DNA of 64,000 bases from Micromonospora sp. Llam0 (GTDB lineage: Bacteria > Actinomycetota > Actinomycetes > Mycobacteriales > Micromonosporaceae). The stretch spans positions 4,898,001-4,962,000 of the forward strand of contig NZ_RJJY01000001.1 of NCBI RefSeq assembly GCF_003751085.1, written 5' to 3'. Below are positions 10,878-20,200 of this stretch, piece after piece. Positions within the stretch are counted from its first letter, which is position 1. Each line of letters opens with the position of its first letter. A model generated the notes under the pieces. It was not told where the DNA came from and ran no database searches. It saw nothing but the letters and a program-made list of their open reading frames with translations. A program made the translations under genes and the position numbers.

Positions 10878-11900
10878 GTGGATGGTACGGCGGCGGGTGA
10901 TACGGCGGCAGGTGGCCGGGCGTCCGGGTGCCTGTTCGGGCTGGCGTACGGTGACGCCCTCGGCAAGCCGACCGAGTTCCTGACGGTCGCCGAGATCCAC
11001 CACCGGTACGGCCTGGCCGGGCCGCGTGAGCTGGTCGGCGAGCCGGCACTGGTCACCGACGACACCCAGATGACCCTCGCGGTCGGCTGGGCGCTGCACG
11101 ACGCCCCGGCCGCCACCCCGGACGGGCTGGAGCCGCTGCTCCGGGCCCGGTTCCTGGCCTGGGCGGCCAGCCCGGACAACAACCGGGCCCCGGGAATGAC
11201 CTGCCTGCGGGCCTGCGGCGAACTGGCTACCGGAGTCGCCTGGCAGCAGGCCACCGTCGCCGGGTCGAAGGGCTGCGGGGCGAACATGCGGGTCGCCCCG
11301 GTCGGTCTGGTCGACGCCTACGACGACGACACCGTGGCCGGCGTCGCGCAGTTGCAGGCCGGGCTGACCCACGGCCACCCGACCGCGCTGGCCGCGAGCG
11401 AGTTGACCGCCGTCGCGGTCCGGCTGCTGCGCGCGGGTACGCCCCTGCCGGCGCTGCCCGGCCTGCTGCGTGAGCACTGTCGCGGGCAGCGGGAGGTGTA
11501 CCGCGACGACTGGCTCGGCCCGCTGTGGCAGCGGCCGGGAATGGACAGTCCGGCGGGGTTCATCTCGCGAGGCTGGGACGAGTGTCTCGACGTGCTGGAC
11601 CGGCTCGACGCGGCGTTGGCCGCCGGGGACGACGGCGGCGACGCCTGCCGGGTCACCGGGGAGGGCTGGATCGCGGAGGAGTCCCTGGCCACCGGGCTGC
11701 TCTGCGCACTGTGGCACGCCGACGACCCGGTGGGCGGGCTGGCCCGCGGGGCGGCCACCTCCGGTGACTCGGACTCGATCGCGTGTCTGGCCGGGGCGTT
11801 CCTCGGCGCGGCGTACGCAACGGCGGCCTGGCCGACGACGTGGCCGGACCGGATCGAGTACGCCGACCAACTGCACGCCCTCGGTCGGGCCTGGGATTGA
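10878..11900 (+). CDS. ADP-ribosylglycohydrolase family protein
   Basis: A 340-residue DraG-type ADP-ribosylglycohydrolase, which removes ADP-ribose from proteins or other targets. Metal-binding motifs are visible: GLAYGDALGKPTEF near the N-terminus, TDDTQMT, GCGANMRVAPVG, and the C-terminal GDSDSIACLAGAFLGA with the paired aspartates that bind two Mg2+ or Mn2+ ions. The GTG start at 10878 is preceded by GGGGGAGG. No ADP-ribosyltransferase lies nearby, so the substrate is unknown. Similar genes are common as orphans in actinobacteria. Confidence 0.9.
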   Translation: MDGTAAGDTAAGGRASGCLFGLAYGDALGKPTEFLTVAEIHHRYGLAGPRELVGEPALVTDDTQMTLAVGWALHDAPAATPDGLEPLLRARFLAWAASPDNNRAPGMTCLRACGELATGVAWQQATVAGSKGCGANMRVAPVGLVDAYDDDTVAGVAQLQAGLTHGHPTALAASELTAVAVRLLRAGTPLPALPGLLREHCRGQREVYRDDWLGPLWQRPGMDSPAGFISRGWDECLDVLDRLDAALAAGDDGGDACRVTGEGWIAEESLATGLLCALWHADDPVGGLARGAATSGDSDSIACLAGAFLGAAYATAAWPTTWPDRIEYADQLHALGRAWD

Positions 11901-11936
11901 CCGGGCCGACGGCCCTGAACCGACCGAGCCCGCCGG

Positions 11937-12479
11937 TCAGCCCAGCGTGACCTGGGTGACCAGGCCGACCAGCGCGCCGAGGAAGAACGTCGCCCACGCG
12001 GTTCGGTTGGCGCTCGCCAGCTTCGACTCGACACTGGTCACGTTGCGCATGAGCGATTCGAACTCGGTGTTGAGGGCGTCGAGTTTGTCGCTCAACGCGT
12101 CGGCCTGGGCCTGGGCCGTCGGCGAGTCGGTAACAGCCCGCGACGCCTCTGCGTGCCGCAGCGCGGTGTCCAACTCGGTCGACACCGCTTCGAGGCGGGC
12201 GGCAGCAAGATGGTTGACCTGGCCGGGCCCGGTGATGGTGCGATGGACCAACGCCCCGACGCCGGCGGCCAACGCGACGGCGGCCAGCAGTAGCACCGTC
12301 CGCCCCCAGGACTGGACGGTGAACGGTGCGTCACCGCCGAGCGCAGCCGTGATCGCCAGGCCGACCAGCGCCCCACCGACGGCCAGAAGGACCAGTTTCC
12401 GGGTGAATCCCGCTTCGGGTGCCGGCGCAAGCGGCTCGGCGGAGTCGACCACGGTCGTCACGACATCCTCCTGGTTCAT
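11937..12479 (-). CDS. Two- to three-TM membrane protein with coiled coil
   Basis: A 180-residue protein of unknown function. From ATG 12479 (MNQEDVVTTV) there are two close membrane segments (KLVLLAVGGALVGLAITAAL and [18 protein letters not shown]), a 75-residue helical region rich in Ala, Glu and Leu with coiled-coil character, and a short C-terminal hydrophobic segment (TFFLGALVGLVTQVTLG). No Shine-Dalgarno sequence precedes the ATG, so leaderless translation is possible; a longer reading back to 12527 is open. Converges with the ADP-ribosylglycohydrolase gene. Confidence 0.65.
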   Translation of the reverse strand: MNQEDVVTTVVDSAEPLAPAPEAGFTRKLVLLAVGGALVGLAITAALGGDAPFTVQSWGRTVLLLAAVALAAGVGALVHRTITGPGQVNHLAAARLEAVSTELDTALRHAEASRAVTDSPTAQAQADALSDKLDALNTEFESLMRNVTSVESKLASANRTAWATFFLGALVGLVTQVTLG

Positions 12480-12694
12480 ACACACACGGTAGACATCCCG
12501 GGCGACCACTTCAACCTGCACCACCACCAGGTCAGATTCTGCTACCTGTCAATCCGGAGCACGCACGAGCGATGCTCTCATCCTGAGGGAAGGCGGAGAT
12601 GATTTGCCCCGGTTTGACACTGTAACGCTGACCAAGAGCGGACACGAAGCCCGCAAAATCCGAGGCGGCACTCTGGAATAATCGATCCAGTCAC

Positions 12695-12709
12695 GTAGCA
12701 TGGTGCTAC
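12695..12709. promoter_or_regulatory. Inverted repeat GTAGCA-N3-TGCTAC
   Basis: A 6-bp inverted repeat with 3-base spacer sits 30 bases before the XRE start and overlaps a possible -10 element (TAGCAT). It is a likely operator, probably for autoregulation by the XRE protein. Confidence 0.5.
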
Positions 12710-12739
12710 ATCGCAGATTGACTGATCCTAGGAGTGCCG

Positions 12740-13627
12740 ATGAGCACGAACAACGATCCAGAGGTGCAACGGCGGCGCCTGCGGATCACCCTGCGCGACT
12801 TCCGGCAGACCCGGCAGCTCACTCAGAAGGATGTGGCCCGTGAACTGGACTGGTCGACGTCCAAGCTGATCCGCATCGAAACAGGCGAGTCCAGCATCTC
12901 GGTCAGCGACCTGCGCGCACTACTGGCGCACTACGAAATCAACGACGTCACGCAGATCAACGAGCTCATCGAGACGGCAAAGATCGCCAAGCGGCAGACC
13001 TGGGCGTCGTACCGGGACGTGATGAGCCCGGCGCTGCTGCAGTACCTGGGCTACGAGAGCTCCGCATCCCGCATCCGGGGGTTCCAGCCGCTGCTCGTGC
13101 CCGGATTGCTGCAGACCGAGGAGTATGCCCGGGCGATCATTCGTAGCTACGCCTCGGCGTCGTTCTCCGACGACGACGTCGAGCGCCTGGTGCGCGCCCG
13201 GATGGAGCGGCAGGAACTACTCTCCCGAGACGAGCCGCCGGCCTTGTCGTTCATCATGGACGAAGCCGCCGTCCGTCGCGCGGTCGGGCGGCCAGGGGTG
13301 ATGGTTCGGCAGCTCGAGTGGCTCAAGGTGCTGAACGAACGACCGAACATCCACGTCCAGGTGATCAGGTTCGACGCGGGCGAGTACCGCGGAATGATCA
13401 AGCCTTTCACCATCCTGGACTTTCCCAATCCGGCCGACGACGATCTGGTACACACCGAAGGCGGCCGGGACGAGACGGTCAGCGCCCAGGACGAGGTTGC
13501 CAACTATATCGATCTGTTCTTCCAACTTGAGGACCTCGCCACTCCGAAGGCCCGCCTGAACGGCGTCATAGACGAGCTGATCGCACATCTCGGTGGGCCC
13601 TCGAGGTCCAAAGTGACAACAGGCTAG
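12740..13627 (+). CDS. XRE-family regulator with DUF5753
   Basis: A 295-residue actinobacterial transcription factor. ATG 12740 is used because GGAG ends five bases upstream; a GTG two codons earlier is less well placed. Residues 15-75 form the XRE helix-turn-helix (LRDFRQTRQLTQKDVARELDWSTSKLIRIE). The rest is DUF5753, recognisable by FQPLLVPGLLQTEEYARAII, RMERQELL and NIHVQVIRFDAGEY. Such proteins are usually encoded beside a small DUF397 protein; one lies 1 kb downstream. Some family members control development or secondary metabolism in Streptomyces; the target here is unknown. A palindrome at 12695-12709 may be its operator. Confidence 0.9.
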   Translation: MSTNNDPEVQRRRLRITLRDFRQTRQLTQKDVARELDWSTSKLIRIETGESSISVSDLRALLAHYEINDVTQINELIETAKIAKRQTWASYRDVMSPALLQYLGYESSASRIRGFQPLLVPGLLQTEEYARAIIRSYASASFSDDDVERLVRARMERQELLSRDEPPALSFIMDEAAVRRAVGRPGVMVRQLEWLKVLNERPNIHVQVIRFDAGEYRGMIKPFTILDFPNPADDDLVHTEGGRDETVSAQDEVANYIDLFFQLEDLATPKARLNGVIDELIAHLGGPSRSKVTTG

Positions 13628-13668
13628 CTGAGCGGCGCCTGTGCTGTGGTTCGCGAAGGGGACGTGGC

Positions 13669-14151
13669 ATGACATCCTCGCAGACATCAGACGGGCAGCT
13701 GGACCGCCAGTTGCTCTCCGACGCCACCGGACTTGTCGGGACCGGGCACCACGCCGACCCGCCAGCGCGCCGCTGGGGTTCAGTCACAGCTGCTCCCTGG
13801 CGGCGCGTTGCCGTCGTTTCGGTGCCGACGGTGAGTCTGCTGACCGTGGTGGGATACCTGCGTCTCGACCCGCTGCGCTGGCTCGCAGCCTGCGCTGCCA
13901 CGGTCGCCGTCTTGCTAATCGCATGGGCTCAACGACGGCTCGCGACACGGCTACGGCTACTTGACACGCTGGTACGCAAGGGCTGGGCCGCCCGGCGCGG
14001 ATCAGCGCGTCGCGCCCGCCGAGGCCAGCCAGGCGATCACCCGACTGGCCGCCAGTCCGGCGATGGCGACCAGCACGAGGAAGGCGAACAGTCTCGCCGG
14101 CCAGATCAACGCATCGTCGATCGCCCCGGCGACTGCACCGACGACCGCTGA
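13669..14151 (+). CDS. Small membrane protein, C-terminus doubtful
   Basis: A 160-codon reading frame 41 bases after the XRE gene, with AAGGGGA upstream of the ATG. Residues 1-50 are polar, 48-85 contain two hydrophobic stretches (VAVVSVPTVSLLTVVGYL and WLAACAATVAVLLIAWA). Residues after about 110 are low-complexity and lie opposite the well-formed minus-strand membrane gene ending at 14002, so either the two genes overlap tail to tail or one is not real. Unknown function; medium to low confidence. Confidence 0.4.
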   Translation: MTSSQTSDGQLDRQLLSDATGLVGTGHHADPPARRWGSVTAAPWRRVAVVSVPTVSLLTVVGYLRLDPLRWLAACAATVAVLLIAWAQRRLATRLRLLDTLVRKGWAARRGSARRARRGQPGDHPTGRQSGDGDQHEEGEQSRRPDQRIVDRPGDCTDDR

Positions 14152-14277
14152 CAGTCCCACGACGATCGGCCCGGCCACGACCGCGTACAGCAGCGTCTGC
14201 ATCGGACGCGCCGACGATGCCTTCCGGCCTGAACCTGGGGCCTGCGACACCATGACCTGCGAGCCCTTCCCCATCAT
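14002..14277 (-). CDS. Small two-TM membrane protein
   Basis: A 91-residue protein with two membrane segments (LLYAVVAGPIVVGLSAVVGAVAGA and LFAFLVLVAIAGLAASRVIAWL). ATG 14277 is preferred over an upstream GTG at 14310 because GGAGGGGG precedes it by about eight bases. No family recognised. Its 3' end overlaps the opposing reading frame ending at 14151. Confidence 0.5.
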   Translation of the reverse strand: MMGKGSQVMVSQAPGSGRKASSARPMQTLLYAVVAGPIVVGLSAVVGAVAGAIDDALIWPARLFAFLVLVAIAGLAASRVIAWLASAGATR

Positions 14278-14456
14278 CGAGCCGCCCCCTCCATTGGATG
14301 CGCCGCTCACCGATGAACCGGATGCCCCCTGGCTGATTAGGGGAGTCCGGCGGAGCCATCTGCCGATGCCCTGAGTCTAGCACTTCGGCGACGACAAATC
14401 GGACATGCCGTGCAGATCCGCCAGCTGTCCGCCCAGGGCGCGCACCCCGCGTGGGT

Positions 14457-14484
14457 TTGATACGCATATGCGTCCGCCTATACT
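14457..14484 (+). promoter_or_regulatory. Promoter with palindrome in its spacer
   Basis: TTGATA (14457-14462) and TATACT (14479-14484) are separated by 16 bases, close to the vegetative consensus. The spacer contains the perfect palindrome ACGCATATGCGT (14462-14473), and a second inverted repeat GCTCGA-TG-TCGAGC lies at 14491-14504, around the expected transcription start. It probably drives the DUF397 gene under a repressor, possibly the neighbouring XRE protein. Confidence 0.65.
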
Positions 14485-14589
14485 TTGGATGCTCGATGTC
14501 GAGCGGTTTTCAGATCGGCGAGGCGACTCCCGCTGACCAACGGATCCGCACGGCGGCGGGTGTGTCTTCGCAGAGCGAGGGGAGGACCC

Positions 14590-14763
14590 GTGCCGCAGTC
14601 ACCACCACCGCCCAGTTGGCACAAGAGCAGTCGCAGCGCTGGCGGAGAGTGTGTCGAGGTAGCCCGAACCGAAACCCGCGTTCACGTCCGGGACTCGAAG
14701 ACCCGTGATCACAGTCTCCAATTCGATCACGAACGATGGAGAGCCTTCCTCTCCTCATTGTGA
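14590..14763 (+). CDS. DUF397 small protein
   Basis: A 57-residue DUF397 protein. The family signature is nearly complete: WHKSSRSAGGECVEVA, then VHVRDSKTRDHSLQF and the terminal WRAFLSSL. I chose GTG 14590, with GGGGAGGA a few bases upstream; a longer frame reaching back to 14485 shows no homology. DUF397 proteins are encoded beside DUF5753 XRE regulators throughout actinobacteria and are thought to modulate them, although a toxin-antitoxin-like role has also been suggested. Here the pair is split by two small membrane genes, and DUF397 has its own strong promoter at 14457-14484. Confidence 0.88.
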   Translation: MPQSPPPPSWHKSSRSAGGECVEVARTETRVHVRDSKTRDHSLQFDHERWRAFLSSL

Positions 14764-15305
14764 TCATTCGCACCAGCGCGGTTCGAGGGCCGCGTTGGCG
14801 ATGCTGATGTGTCGGTGACAAGACAGTCAGCGAGCAACAGACACTATCGACGGTCTGTACGCCCGCCGCGGCCCATGCACGGTCCGGCTGCCAGTCGGGT
14901 GAGGCCGGTGGCCAGCGCCCGCCCGTCCCCGTGGTGGGCATCTTCGGGCGCGCCCGAACCGCAGCTGGCGGCGACCAGCAGAAGGCCTGTTAGCGAAAAC
15001 ATCTGCCTCACCCAGGTCAGCCCGTCCACCGCCCGGCCACCCTCTATGGACGCCGGCGAGCACCCGCGCCACTCGGCGACCATCGATGGATTGCTGATGT
15101 TATCGATAACAGCTATCCTCGGTCGCGGGAGCGAAGGGCACGCTTCGACGCACCGTAGCAGGTGGCACGGACGCGTCGACAGCATCGCTCCATGGCGTCC
15201 GGGCACCCTCGCATCTTGACCAGGTGATTGTCCCGACTAGCCGGCATCGTCCGCCGGCGGTCGGCCTGGCCGATCTCCGCGCACCCGGTACGACGAGGAG
15301 TCACC
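14764..15305. other. Intergenic region before GH43 gene
   Basis: About 540 bases with no secure gene. On the minus strand, 15002-14844 could encode a 52-residue peptide with a lipobox-like start (MFSLTGLLLVAASCGSG), but what follows is Arg/Gly-rich and looks non-coding; it may be a remnant. The perfect palindrome at 15098-15111 is the clearest regulatory element. Confidence 0.4.
15098..15111. promoter_or_regulatory. Operator palindrome TGTTATCGATAACA
   Basis: A perfect 14-bp palindrome with central CG, about 195 bases upstream of the GH43 start. The form fits LacI- or GntR-family sugar regulators. No such regulator is adjacent, so it probably responds to one encoded elsewhere. Confidence 0.6.
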
Positions 15306-17102
15306 TTGACCAGAACGAGACGCAACCGCGCCATCGGTTTCGTCGCGAGCCTGCTGTGCGTGGCGACGTTCCTCGTCGCCGCCCCAGCCCGGGCCGACAA
15401 TCCGATCGTGCAACACATCTACACCGCCGATCCGGCACCGATGGTCCACGACGGACGGGTGTACCTGTACACCAGCCACGACGAGGACGGCTCCACGTAC
15501 TTCACAATGAACGACTGGCACCTGTTCTCCTCCGCCGACATGGTCAACTGGACACACCACGGCTCACCATTGAGCCTGACCACGTTCAGCTGGGCCAGCG
15601 CCGACGCCTGGGCCGGCCACGTCATCGAACGCAACGGCAAGTTCTACTGGTACGTACCGGTGAAGGCCACGGCGACCAACTCGATGGCGATCGGAGTCGC
15701 GGTGGCCGACAGCCCGACCGGCCCGTTCCGCGACGCGCTCGGCCACCCGCTGGTGGCCAACGGCGAGATCGACCCGCACGCGTTCATCGACGACGACGGA
15801 CAGGCCTACCTGTACTGGGGCAACCCCAACCTGTGGTACATCCGGCTCAACCCCGACATGGTCTCGTACTCGGGGAGCCCGACCCGGATCCCACTCACCA
15901 CCGCCGGGTTCGGCACCCGCACCGGCGATCCGGACCGGCCCACGCTGTACGAAGAGGGGCCCTGGGTCTACCAGCGCAACGGGATCTACTACAACGTCTT
16001 CGCCGCCGAATGCTGCTCCGAGTTCATCGGCTACTCGACGGCTCCCGGACCGACCGGCCCGTGGACCTACCGGGGTACGGTGATGCCGCGACAGGGCGGC
16101 AGCTTCACCAACCACCCCGGCGTCATCGACTTCGCCGGTGGCTCGTACTTCTTCTACCACAACGGCGCGCTGCCCGACGGCGGTGGATTCACCCGGTCCG
16201 TCGCGGTGGAGAAGTTCAGCTACCGCGCCGACGGCACGATCCCGACGATGAACATGACCACGGCGGGCGCGCCGCAGATCGGCACCCTGAACCCGTACGT
16301 CCGTCAGGAGGCCGAGACGGTCGCCTGGTCGGTCGGGATCGAAACAGAGCCGTCCAGCGAGGGCACCATGAACGTCGGCTGGATCGAGAACGGCGACTAC
16401 ATCAAGGTGAAGGGCGTTGCCTTCGGCGCCGGGGCGGCCTCGTTCACGGCGCGGGTGGCCGCTGACTCCAGTGGCGGAAACATCGAGCTGCGACTCGGTG
16501 GCCCGACCGGCACCCGGGTCGGCACCTGCGCCGTGCCCGGCACCGGCGGCTGGCAGAGCTGGACCGGTGTCTCCTGCCCGGTCACCGGCGCCTCCGGCAC
16601 CCATGACCTGTACCTGGTGTTCACCGGTGGCAGCGGCTACCTGCTCAACGTCGACTGGTGGCAGTTCTCCACCGGCACCACCCCGCCACCGACCAGCCCG
16701 CCGCCCACGACGCCACCACCCACGACGGCGCCGCCGACCACCGCGCCGCCCACCACCGCACCGCCGACCACGACGCCACCGCCGACCACACCCGGGTCGT
16801 CCTGCACGGCCACCGTTTCGGCACCAGCGTCCTGGCCGGGCGGCTACGAGGGGCGGCTGACGGTCACCAACAGCACCTCCACCGCCATCGACGGCTGGCG
16901 GGTGACCTTCACCCTGCCCGCCGGGCAGACCGTGGCACAGGGCTGGAGCGGCACGTTCAGCCAGCAGGGCAGCCAGGTGACGGTGACCAACGCCAGCTAC
17001 AACGGCCGACTTTCCGCCGGATCGTCGACCACCGCCGGCTTCATCGCGTCGACAAGCGGGAGTAGTCAGCCACCCGGCAGCATCACCTGCACGGCGAGCT
17101 GA
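15306..17102 (+). CDS. Secreted GH43 enzyme with CBM6 and CBM2
   Basis: A 598-residue secreted enzyme for hemicellulose side chains, probably arabinofuranosidase or xylosidase. The TTG at 15306 follows GAGGAG by five bases and opens directly into a signal peptide (RTRRNRAIGF..VAAPARA). Residues ~35-330 are a GH43 five-bladed propeller: the general base lies in YTADPAPMVHDGRVY, the pKa-modulating aspartate in EIDPHAFIDDDG, and the acid glutamate in LYEEGPW. A CBM6 follows (RQEAETVAWS to VDWWQF), then a Thr/Pro linker and a terminal CBM2 (SCTATVSAPASWPGGYEG to ITCTAS) with its cysteine pair. No neighbour is co-transcribed. The exact substrate is open. Confidence 0.92.
   Translation: MTRTRRNRAIGFVASLLCVATFLVAAPARADNPIVQHIYTADPAPMVHDGRVYLYTSHDEDGSTYFTMNDWHLFSSADMVNWTHHGSPLSLTTFSWASADAWAGHVIERNGKFYWYVPVKATATNSMAIGVAVADSPTGPFRDALGHPLVANGEIDPHAFIDDDGQAYLYWGNPNLWYIRLNPDMVSYSGSPTRIPLTTAGFGTRTGDPDRPTLYEEGPWVYQRNGIYYNVFAAECCSEFIGYSTAPGPTGPWTYRGTVMPRQGGSFTNHPGVIDFAGGSYFFYHNGALPDGGGFTRSVAVEKFSYRADGTIPTMNMTTAGAPQIGTLNPYVRQEAETVAWSVGIETEPSSEGTMNVGWIENGDYIKVKGVAFGAGAASFTARVAADSSGGNIELRLGGPTGTRVGTCAVPGTGGWQSWTGVSCPVTGASGTHDLYLVFTGGSGYLLNVDWWQFSTGTTPPPTSPPPTTPPPTTAPPTTAPPTTAPPTTTPPPTTPGSSCTATVSAPASWPGGYEGRLTVTNSTSTAIDGWRVTFTLPAGQTVAQGWSGTFSQQGSQVTVTNASYNGRLSAGSSTTAGFIASTSGSSQPPGSITCTAS
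16678..16796 (+). repeat. Thr/Pro linker repeat
   Basis: A tandem array of short units encoding APPTT/PPPTT joins the CBM6 and CBM2 modules of the GH43 protein. It is a low-complexity linker that is likely glycosylated and length-variable. Confidence 0.8.
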
Positions 17103-17111
17103 CCGCGAGCC

Positions 17112-17172
17112 AGCGGAGTTCCCGGGCCCGGGCAGTCGACGCCGACGGCTGTCCGGGCCCGGGGACTCCGCT
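17112..17172. terminator. Large hairpin between GH43 and giant-protein gene
   Basis: Two 20-base arms (17112-17131 and 17153-17172) pair with one mismatch around a 21-base loop. It lies between convergent genes, 10 bases past the GH43 stop, and probably terminates both transcripts. Confidence 0.75.
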
Positions 17173-17225
17173 CCTACCGCCAGCACCGGCCCAACACCGG
17201 CCCAACACCGCCCCGGCGGCCGGCG

Positions 17226-20200
17226 TCACGGTACGCAGCAGTCGCGGTCGACGGCGGACAGTGGCGACGTCCGCAGGATCCGGACCTGACCCAGGTCGCC
17301 GCCGAGCGGGTCGGCGAAGCCTCCGTTCGGCTCCGGCAGCACCTCGACGACGAGCACGCTGACCGGTAGTCCGGGCGGCAACCCGGCCGCCTCCAACGCC
17401 GCCCGCACCTCCGCCCCCGACCAGGTCGTCTCCCCCTCCAGCGGCAACGGCACCGAACGCGGACCGGGCTGTCGTCGAGGTATCCACAACGGACGCAGGC
17501 CGACCTGCACGTTGCGCCGGGTGCTCGCGTCTGCCTGCATCACCCGGGCGTAGAGCACCGCCCACAGCTGGGTGTTCGGCGGGTCCGACAACACCCGGCG
17601 CAGCCCGAGGTACGGGATGGCGTACGGAGCCCGGACCCGCACCGCACCGTCCGGTTCGGCGAGCACCGAGGCGGCCAGCTCCGGAGCCGGATGCGCCACC
17701 CCGTCCAACGTCAGCGGCTCGCCGTACCGGCCCTGGGCAGTGGACCATAGTGGATCGTCGGCCGGCCCACGGTCGTGGCCGACCCGGATCTCGTAGGTGT
17801 AGAACGAGAACAGCTCCGGCGAGCCGGGGTCGGTGTTGGGCGGCAGCGGCACCAGGAAGTGCCGGTCGCTGTCGGCTGCCGGTTCGAGGCGCTGCATGGT
17901 GGCGTACCCGGCCAGGTCCTGCGCCTGGCCCGGGGTGATCACCCGGACCGGTTCCGGGTCCAACGGCAGGGTCGGCACGGTGGCCGGGTCGGCGACCGGT
18001 TCGGTGCCGGGCAGCAGCATCGGGTCCGGGGTGACGGTCAACGGCCGGACGAAGTACGCGTCACGCGGGTCGGCCAACGGCTCGGCGAACTCCAGCCACA
18101 GCCGCCGGATCCGGGGCGTGGTCGCCGCGTACGACGCGTCGGTGCCGTACGGGGTGAGCGCGATGCCGGCGGCGACCACCCGGGGCACCTGCCTCGGCGG
18201 CGTGACGATCGGCAGCGTCGACGAGATCACCTGCCGCACCACGTCGCCGGTTTCGAGGCGGAACTCCAGGTCGTAGTCGACCTGTGGCTCGTACGGCAGC
18301 CCGTCGGGACCCAGCGGTGCCGCCACCACGTCGAGGAAGATCATCCGGACGAAGCCGCGCTCGGTGTCGCCGGTGCCGGCCTGCACGTTGACCGAGTCGA
18401 CCAGTTCGATCACGCCGACGTCGGTGACGGTCTGCGGGGCACCGGGGGCGTCCGGCAGCCGTACGGTGCGCCGCAGCGTCAGCGTCGGCGAGCCGGCGCC
18501 GCGCCACGTCCAGTCCCGATCCACCACCGCCTGTACGGCGTGCAGCCACCGCCCGGCGAGTTCGGTCGGATCGGTGAACTCGACACTGCCGCCGTCCGGG
18601 GCGAGGTGGTGGCCGAGCCCGGCGCAGCCGAACACCACCCGCTCCCCCGGTACGCCGAGCAGGGTCGGGCCGTCGGCGACCAGGTCGAGCGCGCCGGCCA
18701 GCCGGCCGAGCAGCGCCGGGGTGGGTGCGGTCTGGGCGGCGACCGCCGCCACGGCCGGCGGCGCGCCGGCCGGGTCCGGCCGCAGGAACACCGACCGCAG
18801 GCTGTCGGCCGGCGGCAACGGGCGCAGCAGGTCGGCTTCGCTCGCCGGATCGGCCGTCCCGTGCAGGTCGATGATCTCGGCCGGGCCACGCCGGGCGGCG
18901 TCGCTGCCGAAGTAGCCAAGATCGTCGCGGCCCATCGCCCGGACCTCCAGCCGCAGGTCCCGCCCGGTGACCATGGTGACCGGGCCGCTGACCAGCCCGT
19001 CCGGGCCGAGCTGATCGGCGACGTCGACCGACCGGTAGTCACCGGCGTCGACCCAGGTCAGGTCGAGGTCGAGCACGCCGGTGGCGGCGTCGGGGAACAG
19101 CCGGGTGGTGGTGTACCACTCGACGTACCCGTCGGCGTCGGCGGCCGGATCGAACGCCGGGGCCTTCAGCAGCACCCGGACCTGCAGCAGTACGGCGTCC
19201 GGGTCGGCGACGCCCGGCGCGGTCGCCGCTTCCGGCGGCCCGGCGTCGTTGGCGGCGATCTGGGCGAGCAGGTCGGTGCGGGCGGCCGGGCCGGCGGCGT
19301 ACACCGCTTCCGGGTAGCCCAGGCGCGGCCGGTGCAGCCGCAACGCCGCCACGGTGCCGTCCGGTTCCGGGGTGAACGGGTCCAGCCCGACCCGGGCCGG
19401 CGGCCGGTGTCGACGCAGGTGCAGCAGCGCGACCGGCGCCTCGCCGACTTGGCCCGGTGCGGCGTCGACCGGCGCGGCGTCAACCGGTGGGCCGCCGCCG
19501 GTGGGGTCGGCGAGCCGGACCCGGAACTCGTACGACTGGCCGTAGCGGGGCAGCACCGTGTCGGCGTCGACCGGCACCGCCTGCTCCGGTGGGCCGGGCG
19601 GCACCTCCATCAGCCGTTGCTCGTCGTCGGTGTCGACGACGAGTGACCCGCCGCGCCAGCGGACGAACCAGGCGGGTAGCCAGAGCTGGCCGCTGTGTTC
19701 GGCCGGGGCGACCTCGGTCCACCGTTCCTCGCGGGCCGTACCCAGGTCGACGCCGACCGCCAGCGGGGCGTCCACCAGGGACAGCGAGGTCCACTCGGTG
19801 CCGCCGGCCGGGCGCACGTCGACCCGGTAGCCGAGCACGCCGCGCGGGGCGAGCACCGGATCCGCACCGTCGGGTGGGGCGCCGAGCGCCCGGTTCTGCC
19901 CTTCGAGGATGTCCTCGTCGTCCCAGCCGAGCTGGACACCTTCGTCGCGGGCGATCGGCGCGCCGTCGCCGGTCTCGTCGAGCAGGTCGGCACTGACCGG
20001 CTGCCGGGCGTGCACGATCTTGGCGAAGCCGTCGTCGAAGCGCAGCGTCTCGGCGAAGACCTTGTCGTAGTTGCCGAGGGTGCCGGCTTCGGCGGCGTCG
20101 GCGCTGACCGGGAACGCCACCGGCGTGAAGACCGGCCGGGTGTCGGCGGCGGGCAGCGGCGGCACCCGGGTGGCGAAGGCACGGACCAGCCCGGGGTCGG

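Noticed and set aside
14844..15002. Possible small lipoprotein on the minus strand
   Set aside because: The lipobox-like start is followed by only ~40 Arg/Gly-rich residues; too weak to call a gene, though it may be a remnant.
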